NCBI RefSeq assembly: GCF_000427465.1
Contig: NZ_ATYB01000014.1
Coordinates: 1,077,570-1,141,569, forward strand
Source of the DNA: Sinorhizobium arboris LMG 14919
GTDB taxonomy: Bacteria; Pseudomonadota; Alphaproteobacteria; Rhizobiales; Rhizobiaceae
Direction of reading: 5' to 3'
DNA length: 64,000 bases
Position numbers and translations under genes: made by a program. Under the pieces are notes generated by a model. It did no database searches and had not been told where the DNA came from. It saw only the letters and a list, made by a program, of their open reading frames with translations. Position 1 is the first letter of the stretch. Each line of letters opens with the position of its first letter. Of the stretch, positions 52,066 through 59,088 are shown in pieces.

Positions 52066-52109
52066 TGAGGCCTGTTGGGATCAGGGATGGCCGCCGCGGC
52101 TTGTGTGAT

Positions 52110-52227
52110 CTCCTCATTCCTGCGCTCGTCACAGGATCCGGCCATACCGAGTCCCTGGGCTGAAAGAACGCTTCGCCGCGGACGCGGCGCTGCCCTCATC
52201 TTCTGTGATAAGCACGGAGATGAGGAG
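52110..52227. repeat. RIME-like long imperfect palindrome
   Basis: CTCCTCATTCCTGCGCTCGTC at 52110 on and its imperfect complement ending GATAAGCACGGAGATGAGGAG at 52227 form arms of about 27 bases around a GC-rich centre. Such CTCATTCCTG...CACAGGA text is typical of rhizobial intergenic mosaic elements. Together with 52018-52065 it fills most of the gene-free stretch 51927-52503; 52228-52480 shows nothing I can name. Confidence 0.55.
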
Positions 52228-52511
52228 AGATTGCAGTCCTCCCGCACGTATCCTGGGCCGCGCAGCCGGCACTCAAGGAATTCAGGCGCATCGCCATGCG
52301 CGCCGACAAGCCCGCCGGAGCTCCCCATCATCCATCCGCAGCAGCCGTCATAAACTCAAGATGAATCTCAACAGACCTTAGTGGCTGGAGAGTCAGTCGG
52401 CTGCGGGGTGCAGCGCTTTCGGCCGGGGAGTGTGGAGTTTTCAAAGGGGCAGCTTACAGCTGAGCCGCCCCTGCGGCCGCAGCCATGAAAAAAGCCCGGT
52501 TTGTGAACTGA

Positions 52512-52547
52512 CCCCCGAAAGTTGGACATCCACTTTCGGGGGTTTTT
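52512..52547 (+). terminator. Terminator hairpin inside the left end of the IS
   Basis: CCCCCGAAAGT (52512-52522), part of the terminal repeat, pairs perfectly with ACTTTCGGGGG (52532-52542) and is followed by TTTTT (52543-52547), two bases before the orfA start. It should stop transcripts entering from the left and so limit transposase expression. Confidence 0.75.
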
Positions 52548-52549
52548 AC

Positions 52550-53083
52550 ATGTCCAAGCACAGCAGGGCTTTCAAGCAGTCTGTCGTTGAGTTTTATCTG
52601 CGCGGTAATGACGGTTACGGGAAGGTTGGCGCAGAGTTCGGGATCGACCATTCGACGGTCCGCAAATGGGTGGCGATCTACGAGGTGCACGGGGTTGCCG
52701 GTCTTTCAAAGAAGTTCAGTTCCTACGATGCGGAATTCAAGCTATCGGTCCTCAAGCGGATGTGGGAGGATGGGCTTTCCTACCGCCAGACGGCGGCGTT
52801 GTTTAACATCCGCAATGCGGGTTGCCTTTCGGATTGGGAGCGGCGCTACGAGACTGGCGGGATTGATGCCTTGGCCCCGCGCCGCAGAGGAACGCCCCGA
52901 ATGATGCCCGAGCCGCCGCTGCCCAAGCAGCCGCAAGCGCCGCAGAACGATGAGACGAAGAGCCGCGCAGAATTGCTGGCGGAACTGAACTATCTGCGCA
53001 TGGAGAACGCCTATCTAAAAAAACTGGAGGCCTTAACGCGGGAACAACCAGCGCCCAGAAAGCGCAAGTCGTCCAGGCGTTAA
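52550..53083 (+). CDS. IS3-family transposase OrfA
   Basis: This 177-residue protein has two helix-turn-helix motifs (KQSVVEFYLRGNDGYGKVGAEFGI and FKLSVLKRMWEDGLSYRQTAALF), typical of IS150-group OrfA. A Pro-rich linker and a leucine-zipper-like segment (AELLAELNYLRMENAYLKKL) follow. The A7 run near its end is the likely slippery site producing OrfAB. Confidence 0.9.
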   Translation: MSKHSRAFKQSVVEFYLRGNDGYGKVGAEFGIDHSTVRKWVAIYEVHGVAGLSKKFSSYDAEFKLSVLKRMWEDGLSYRQTAALFNIRNAGCLSDWERRYETGGIDALAPRRRGTPRMMPEPPLPKQPQAPQNDETKSRAELLAELNYLRMENAYLKKLEALTREQPAPRKRKSSRR

Positions 53084-53106
53084 GGCCGTTCTATCCGCTT
53101 GAAGCC

Positions 53107-53907
53107 GTGCTCAAGCTGGCAGGGCTCTCGCGCAGCACGTTCTATTATCAGCAGAAGATGGCGTCGCTTGCTGAGAGGCATGCCGCGCTCAGGGAGAGGA
53201 TCAAGGCCATCTTCGCCTTTCACAAGGGCCGCTACGGCTATCGCCGGGTCACCGCGGCGATCCGCCAGCTCGGGCAGAATGTCAATCACAAGACAGTCCA
53301 GCGCCTGATGGTCGAGATGGGGTTGAAATCGCTGGTGCGGCCGAAGAAGTACCGTTCCTACAAGGGCGACGCCGGGCGGGCGGCCCCTGACCTCCTCAGA
53401 CGGCAATTTGCCGCTGACGCGGCCAATCAGAAATGGGTGACGGACGTCACCGAGTTCAATGTCGCCGGCGAGAAGCTCCATCTCTCCCCGGTGATGGACT
53501 TGTTCAACGGCGAGATCATCGCTTTCGAAACCGCCAGAAGGCCGGCCTTCAAGCTAGTGGAAGGCATGCTCAACAAGGCATTGGAAAGGCTCAAGAGCAA
53601 AGACAGGCCGATCCTGCACTCCGATCAGGGATGGCACTACCAAATGCCGGCCTATCAGCGCCGGCTACAGGCGCGGAACATCGCTCAGAGCATGTCCCGC
53701 AAAGGCAACTGTCTCGACAACGCCGCCATGGAGAGCTTCTTTGCCGTGCTCAAATCCGAGTTCTTCCACCCCAACCGGTTCGACAGCATCCAGAGCCTGA
53801 AGGACGGCATCAGTGACTATATCCACTATTACAATCATCAACGCATCAAGCTGAAACTAAAAGGACTGAGCCCTGTGCAATACAGAACCCAGTCCCTAAT
53901 ATCGTAG
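53107..53907 (+). CDS. IS3-family transposase OrfB (rve integrase domain)
   Basis: This is the DDE catalytic part: D in TDVTEFNVAG, D in HSDQGWHYQM and E in NAAMESFFAVLKSE, with the tail YIHYYNHQRIKLKLKGLSPVQY. It lies in the -1 frame relative to orfA. The frame is open upstream through the A7 slippery site, so the natural product is OrfAB (52550-53907). The GTG at 53107 is only the first start-like codon. All catalytic residues are present. Confidence 0.9.
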   Translation: MLKLAGLSRSTFYYQQKMASLAERHAALRERIKAIFAFHKGRYGYRRVTAAIRQLGQNVNHKTVQRLMVEMGLKSLVRPKKYRSYKGDAGRAAPDLLRRQFAADAANQKWVTDVTEFNVAGEKLHLSPVMDLFNGEIIAFETARRPAFKLVEGMLNKALERLKSKDRPILHSDQGWHYQMPAYQRRLQARNIAQSMSRKGNCLDNAAMESFFAVLKSEFFHPNRFDSIQSLKDGISDYIHYYNHQRIKLKLKGLSPVQYRTQSLIS

Positions 53908-53943
53908 CCCAGCAACGTCCAACCTTTGGGGGTCAGTTCATTG

Positions 53944-53961
53944 CTCCGGGCTTTTTTCATG
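53944..53961 (-). terminator. rne terminator, split by the IS
   Basis: CCGGGCTTTTTTCATG (53946-53961) is the perfect complement of CATGAAAAAAGCCCGG (52484-52499) on the far side of the IS. Joined, with one TTG copy removed, they form a 16-bp stem with a TTTGCT loop, 6 bases past the rne stop. The arms are now 1.4 kb apart. Confidence 0.75.
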
Positions 53962-53967
53962 CGTTTC

Positions 53968-56736
53968 TCAGAAGAAACCGCGGCGCTGCCACCAGCCGCC
54001 CTTCTTGGGCTTTGCCGGCTCTTCTTCGTTCTCGCCCTTGCTCGACGTCACCACAGGCTCGGATGCGATTGAAGCCAGATCGCGGTTCGCACGCGTTGGC
54101 TTTGCGCCTTCCAGGTCCGCGACCGCTTCCTCCACCGCTTCGGGTGCGGCCTCTGCGACTTCGGGCTGAGCCTCAACGGCTTTTTCGGCCATTTCGTCTG
54201 CACTCTCGGCCGGTTCCTCGGCCTTGGTTGCCTTCTTGCGGCTGCGTCGCGGCTTTGCGGGTTTCGGCTCTTCCGGAGCGGCCTCGACTTCTGCTGCCGC
54301 GACGTCTACCGGCGTCGCCTCGGCTGCAGCGGCTGCGGGGACTTCCGCCTCCGCACCGTCGCTCATCTCTTCTTCGCCTTCTGCCGCGGAGCCGGTCTCG
54401 CCCTCGGCTTCGGCCAGTTCGTCCTGGCGATTGCGGCGGCCGCCGCGCTTGCCACGGCGGCGGCGCTTGCGCTTCTGCTCGCTGTCGCCGTTCAGAGCAT
54501 CGGTAACGTCGCTTTCATCTTCGGCATCGTCGACGGCGCCTTCGTCGCCGGCCTCTTCCTCAGCTGCGTCGGCAGTCTCAGCGGAGACCGCGTCCGGTCC
54601 ATGGCCCGCACCCTTGCCGCGGCGACGGCGACGGCGCTTGCGCTTGCGGCCGCCCTGTTCGTCGGACTGCCCCTTCTGTTGGTCCTGGCGCGCGGCAGCG
54701 ATTTCTTCCGCTTCCTCTTCGTCGAACTCTTCTTCGACAAAGACCTCTTCTTCTTCCGGCTCCGGCTCGAACTGCAGAATCTGGTCGATCCGCACCGGAT
54801 TTTCGACGGGTTCACCACGGTCGATAGCAAAGTGCTGCGCACCGACATGGGCGTCCGCTTCGACGATGATGGAGACACCGAAGCGCTGCTCGTAGTCCGT
54901 GATGGAGCTGCGCTTCTGATTGAGCAGGTAAAGCGCGATTTCGGGAGTCGTCCGTACGCTGATGTTGTGCGTGGTGTTCTTCAGCAGATGTTCCTCGATG
55001 CCGCGCAGGACATGCAGCGCCACGGAGGATTGCGAGCGGATATGGCCGGTGCCGTTGCAGTGCGGGCAGGTCTGCATCGTGCTTTCCAGCACAGAGGCGC
55101 GGATGCGCTGCCGGGACATTTCGAGCAGGCCGAAATGCGAAATGCGGCCGACCTGGATGCGGGCGCGGTCGTTCTTCAGGCAATCCTTGAGCTTCTTCTC
55201 CACGGCGCGGTTGTTCCGCTTCTCTTCCATGTCGATGAAGTCGATCACGATGAGGCCGGCAAGATCGCGAAGGCGCAATTGCCGCGCCACTTCCTCGGCT
55301 GCCTCGAGGTTCGTCTGGAGAGCCGTGTCCTCGATCGAGTGCTCGCGCGTCGAACGACCGGAGTTCACGTCGATGGAAACCAGCGCTTCGGTCTGGTTGA
55401 TGATGATGTAGCCGCCCGACTTCAGCGTCACCTGCGGTTGCAGCATGCGATCGAGCTGTGCCTCGATCCCGGAGCGCGAGAAGATCGGATGCACGTCGCG
55501 ATAGGGCTGCACGACCTTTGCGTGGCTCGGCATCAGCATCTTCATGAAGCCCTTGGCTTCCTTGTAGCCTTCCTCGCCCGAAACGACGATCTCGCTGATG
55601 TCCTTGTTGTAGAGGTCGCGGATCGATCGCTTGATCAGGCTGCCTTCCTCATAGACGAGGCAGGGGGCAGTCGAGTTCAGCGTCAGCGTGCGGACGTTTT
55701 CCCACAGGCGCATGAGATATTCGAAGTCGCGCTTGATCTCGACTTTCGTGCGATTGGCACCGGCAGTGCGCAGGATCACGCCCATGCCCTGCGGCACGTC
55801 GAGTCCGCGAGCGATCTCCTTCAGGCGCTTGCGGTCCTGCAGGTTGGTGATCTTGCGCGAAATACCGCCGCCGCGCGCCGTGTTCGGCATGAGCACGGAG
55901 TACCGGCCGGCGAGCGAAAGATACGTCGTGAGTGCCGCACCTTTGTTGCCGCGTTCTTCCTTTGCGACCTGGACCAGCAGGATCTGCCGGCGCTTGATCA
56001 CTTCCTGGATGCGGTATTGCTTGCGCGGTTTGCGGATCTGACGGTCCGCCACCTCTTCCATGGCATCTTCGGCACCGACGGATTCGATGATTTCCTTTTC
56101 GCCATCGTGATTGTCGTCGTCATCGTCGTCGTCACGCTGGCGGCGCGCGTCGATGTCCTCGGAGATCGAGTCGGTATCGACCATCGCGGCCATTTCGTTC
56201 TTGCCGCCTTCGCCGTCTTCCGCCGGTCCGCCTTCAGGAGCCACGGCTTCATCGCTGGCCTTCGGTTTCGTGCGGCGGGTGCGCTTCGGCTTGGCCTTGG
56301 GCTTCTCCGCAGCGGCCTCGGCCTCAGCGGCTTCTCCGGCCGCCTCGGCGGCTTCGGCCTGCTCCACGACTTCGGCCACCGTATCTCCAGCCGAAGCGGA
56401 TTTCTGTTCCGCCACGGTCTCGATGGGCTCGTCGTCGTCGCGGCGAGCCTCTTCGGCTTCCGCTTTCAGCAGGGCCTGACGATCTGCGAGAGGAATCTGG
56501 TAATAGTCGGGATGGATTTCGGCGAAGGCCAGAAACCCGTGGCGATTGCCGCCGTAATCGACGAAGGCCGCCTGGAGCGACGGCTCCACTCTGGTTACCT
56601 TCGCCAGGTAGATATTGCCGCGGATCTGCTTTTTATGTTCCGATTCGAAATCGAACTCTTCTATGCGGTTTCCACGTACGACAACGACGCGCGTCTCCTC
56701 TGAGTGAGACGCATCGATAAGCATTTTCTCTGCCAT
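53968..56736 (-). CDS. rne: Ribonuclease E
   Basis: This endoribonuclease is the core of the RNA degradosome, with 922 residues. The S1 domain (YLAKVTRVEPSLQAAFVDYGG) is interrupted by an acidic, Ala/Glu-rich insert at about 77-225, typical of alphaproteobacteria. The catalytic region has SIDVNSGRSTREHSIEDTAL and LIVIDFIDMEEKRN (the two metal-binding Asp). The Zn-link is CPHCNGTGH. A disordered Glu/Lys/Arg-rich C-terminal half (about 640-900) would bind RNA and partners; it ends WWQRRGFF. The terminator is disrupted by the IS. Confidence 0.95.
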   Translation of the reverse strand: MAEKMLIDASHSEETRVVVVRGNRIEEFDFESEHKKQIRGNIYLAKVTRVEPSLQAAFVDYGGNRHGFLAFAEIHPDYYQIPLADRQALLKAEAEEARRDDDEPIETVAEQKSASAGDTVAEVVEQAEAAEAAGEAAEAEAAAEKPKAKPKRTRRTKPKASDEAVAPEGGPAEDGEGGKNEMAAMVDTDSISEDIDARRQRDDDDDDDNHDGEKEIIESVGAEDAMEEVADRQIRKPRKQYRIQEVIKRRQILLVQVAKEERGNKGAALTTYLSLAGRYSVLMPNTARGGGISRKITNLQDRKRLKEIARGLDVPQGMGVILRTAGANRTKVEIKRDFEYLMRLWENVRTLTLNSTAPCLVYEEGSLIKRSIRDLYNKDISEIVVSGEEGYKEAKGFMKMLMPSHAKVVQPYRDVHPIFSRSGIEAQLDRMLQPQVTLKSGGYIIINQTEALVSIDVNSGRSTREHSIEDTALQTNLEAAEEVARQLRLRDLAGLIVIDFIDMEEKRNNRAVEKKLKDCLKNDRARIQVGRISHFGLLEMSRQRIRASVLESTMQTCPHCNGTGHIRSQSSVALHVLRGIEEHLLKNTTHNISVRTTPEIALYLLNQKRSSITDYEQRFGVSIIVEADAHVGAQHFAIDRGEPVENPVRIDQILQFEPEPEEEEVFVEEEFDEEEAEEIAAARQDQQKGQSDEQGGRKRKRRRRRRGKGAGHGPDAVSAETADAAEEEAGDEGAVDDAEDESDVTDALNGDSEQKRKRRRRGKRGGRRNRQDELAEAEGETGSAAEGEEEMSDGAEAEVPAAAAAEATPVDVAAAEVEAAPEEPKPAKPRRSRKKATKAEEPAESADEMAEKAVEAQPEVAEAAPEAVEEAVADLEGAKPTRANRDLASIASEPVVTSSKGENEEEPAKPKKGGWWQRRGFF

Positions 56737-57461
56737 CTAAGCTGTGCTCCTCGGCGCGGCGGGACGACAGACAAAGAGCCTTTTTCGAGGAGGCTGTCTA
56801 AGACGTCGGAGGCTGCGCCGGATAAGAAAGGTCCTGTTTGGCGCAAGCGATGGTGCAGCAGCCAGACGGCAGCCGGAACGTTCAGGTCCCGGGGCCGCTC
56901 TACTTCTGACCGATACTGCTGAGTCACATCAAAGACCAAACAAGAATGCCAATGTCCTGGACCTCTGAAAGAGGCCCGATGAATGCGCCCGCTTGCGGGC
57001 ATCCGGTGAAATTCACCATCAAGAACTCCGGCCACCGCCGGAAATTTGCGAACCAGTATACGGAGGAGGAAATGCGGCGACGGCGGATGAACACCTGCGG
57101 CCGCGGAAGCTTGATACGGTTGCAACCGGTTGTTCCGGCTCGATCACTCCCTGGCGCCAAGCTCGTCTAAAAGCTCCGGCTGCCCGGCCGACGTTTCTAT
57201 CCCGTCAACACTTTCTCCTTGTGACGCTTTTATGTTTTCCATGTCACATTGGCAAGGGAAAAGCCTTTGCCGCCACAATATTGATCGATTCGCTTGCGCG
57301 GGTGTAGCCGGATCTTCCGGCGGAGATCGCTGCGGCGGAGCGGCGCAGGGTGGCCTCTCTGTCAAGCTTCGGTTAACCCTGAGGGTTCATTGGTTGAAGG
57401 GAAGATAAGTGGTGCCGGAGAGCCCTTCGCCGGTACTTTGATGGAAGGATGCGGGGTTCCA
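56737..57461. other. Long divergent intergenic region rne / amidase
   Basis: No gene is supported in about 720 bases. Several small stems are present, such as AGCCT/AGGCT around 56778-56796. On the minus strand the region would form a long leader of rne, which in other bacteria is the target of RNase E autoregulation. A plus-strand frame starting at 56979 (AGAGG before ATG, 63 residues, Arg-rich) is the only possible small gene and is weak. TTAACCCT occurs at 57373-57380. Confidence 0.4.
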
Positions 57462-58721
57462 GTGAAGCGTTCGGCAACTAGGCTTTGTTCGGTGCAGGCG
57501 ATGGGGTGCCATTGCGGTGTACGCATGCTGGTGGCTGCTTTCGCTGCCGTTCTGCTTCTCTTGTCACCCGGGCCGGGCGTGCGCGCCGGGGAGCCGATGC
57601 CTCTCCTTGCCTATGCCGCGCGGATCGCCGGCGACGATGCCCGCACGCGTCTGGTGATCGAGTTCGATCGCGAGCCGGCCTTTTCCGTCCACTACGTCGC
57701 CAATCCCGTTCGCGTCATCGTCGATCTGCCGGAAACGTCGTTCGGGCTGAAGCCGGAAAGCCTGGAGCCTCGCGGGCTGTTCGATGCCATCCGCTATGGT
57801 GGAATGGGGGCAGGGGCTTCGCGGCTTGTGCTCTCCGCCAAGGGATCGACCGAGGTGACGCACGCGGAAGTAATACCGATGGAGGACGGAAAGGGCTTCC
57901 GCCTCGTGCTTGATGCCGAGAGGGTCGATCAGGACCGCTTCGACAAGCTGCTGGCCGAGCAGCAGTGGACGGGTACCGTGCGCGCCGTCAAGACCGACCG
58001 CCCGGCCGTCGCGCCCCCGAAAGCCGGCGCCTTCGTGGTTGCCATAGATGCCGGCCATGGCGGGATCGATACCGGTGCGATCGGCGGCGTCACCAAAACC
58101 GAGGAGAAACATGTGACTTTGGCTTTCGCGAGGGAGCTGGTGGAAACGCTCAATCGCGAAGCCGGCATAGAGGCGTTTCTGACCCGGGACCGCGACGAGT
58201 TTCTGTCCCTGCCTCAGCGCGTGCAGATCGCACGCCAGCGGGGCTCCAACCTGTTCATTTCCGTTCACGCCGATACGTTGCGGCAAAAGGATATTCGCGG
58301 CGCCACGGTGTACACCATCTCCGACAAGGCATCCGACCACCTGGCGGCCGATCTTGCCGCGCGCGAAAATCTCTCCGACGAGATTGCCGGGATACCGCTC
58401 GAAAGCGAACCCGCGGAAGTCGCCGACATCCTTATCGATCTCACCCGCCGCGAAACGCAGGCCTTCTCGGTCAATCTCGCCCGAAGCGTCATTTCCTCGT
58501 TCGAAGGGCAGATCAAGCTGATCAACAATCCGCACCGCCATGCGGGCTTCCGGGTCCTGCAGGCGCCCGACGTGCCGTCGGTGCTGCTCGAACTCGGCTT
58601 CCTGTCGAACAAGGAGGACGAGAAGCAACTGCTCGATCCGCAGTGGCGCAAGAAGGTATCCGCGCTGTTGGCCGATGCTGTACGGCGCTACAGGAATACG
58701 GCGGTTGCAAACGGCGGTTGA
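57462..58721 (+). CDS. N-acetylmuramoyl-L-alanine amidase (AmiC-like)
   Basis: This periplasmic zinc amidase cleaves stem peptides from peptidoglycan during cell separation. It has about 419 residues: signal peptide (MLVAAFAAVLLLLSPGPGVRA), AMIN domain (RLVIEFDREPAFSVHYV..IVDLPET), then Amidase_3 with Zn ligands in VAIDAGHGGIDTGAIGG and ISVHAD, and the catalytic Glu in LLELGFLSN. GTG 57462 is chosen; ATG 57441 is an alternative. Confidence 0.9.
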   Translation: MKRSATRLCSVQAMGCHCGVRMLVAAFAAVLLLLSPGPGVRAGEPMPLLAYAARIAGDDARTRLVIEFDREPAFSVHYVANPVRVIVDLPETSFGLKPESLEPRGLFDAIRYGGMGAGASRLVLSAKGSTEVTHAEVIPMEDGKGFRLVLDAERVDQDRFDKLLAEQQWTGTVRAVKTDRPAVAPPKAGAFVVAIDAGHGGIDTGAIGGVTKTEEKHVTLAFARELVETLNREAGIEAFLTRDRDEFLSLPQRVQIARQRGSNLFISVHADTLRQKDIRGATVYTISDKASDHLAADLAARENLSDEIAGIPLESEPAEVADILIDLTRRETQAFSVNLARSVISSFEGQIKLINNPHRHAGFRVLQAPDVPSVLLELGFLSNKEDEKQLLDPQWRKKVSALLADAVRRYRNTAVANGG

Positions 58722-59088
58722 ACGCGCGGGGCGTTTCCGCGAGCCCTGATTCCGATCCGTCGCAACGCCGCCGTATGGGGATGTGATTTGTGTCCAGCCG
58801 GTAACAGCGATATGCTTTTCAGCAGATGCGCACTGTATAATCCGAAAACAGCCCTATTTTCCTCACAATCCAGGCCCCTTAGGGGGAGGGCGTCCCGATT
58901 TGTTGGGAAACGGTGTTGATGCTTCAGGTTCCTGGCCATATGAGGGAGCCCAGACGCGTATAACTGCAAATACCAGACGATTTCTTTTGGAAGAGTTTGG
59001 CGAGGTCGACTTCCTTCGCGCAATACGCGCGTTCGGGCATTCGGCGACCTCGCAACGGGACGATAATTAAGATACCGGTACCTGACTG
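58722..59088. other. Intergenic region amidase / mrcA
   Basis: About 370 bases without a supported gene. CCCCTTAGGGGG at 58879-58890 is a short palindrome. No clear promoter, terminator with T-tract or repeat was recognised. Confidence 0.4.

Larger units (their letters stand above)
52504..53940 (+). mobile_element. IS3-family insertion sequence (IS150-like), 1437 bp
   Basis: Terminal inverted repeats of 24 bases (52504-52527 and 53917-53940) match at 22 positions and begin TGAACTGACCCCC. Both sides carry TTG (52501-52503 and 53941-53943), a 3-bp target duplication as in IS3 elements. Two overlapping frames encode OrfA and OrfB, linked by a probable -1 frameshift at A7 (53017-53023). Both frames are intact, so it may be active. 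It sits in the loop of the rne terminator hairpin. Confidence 0.93.

Noticed and set aside
52430..52549. Extension of OrfA upstream to 52430
   Set aside because: It would start outside the IS and cross its terminal repeat and terminator hairpin.
56979..57170. Possible 63-residue Arg-rich protein between rne and the amidase
   Set aside because: AGAGG precedes the ATG, but composition is unlike neighbours and no motif is seen; kept only as a question in the intergenic entry.
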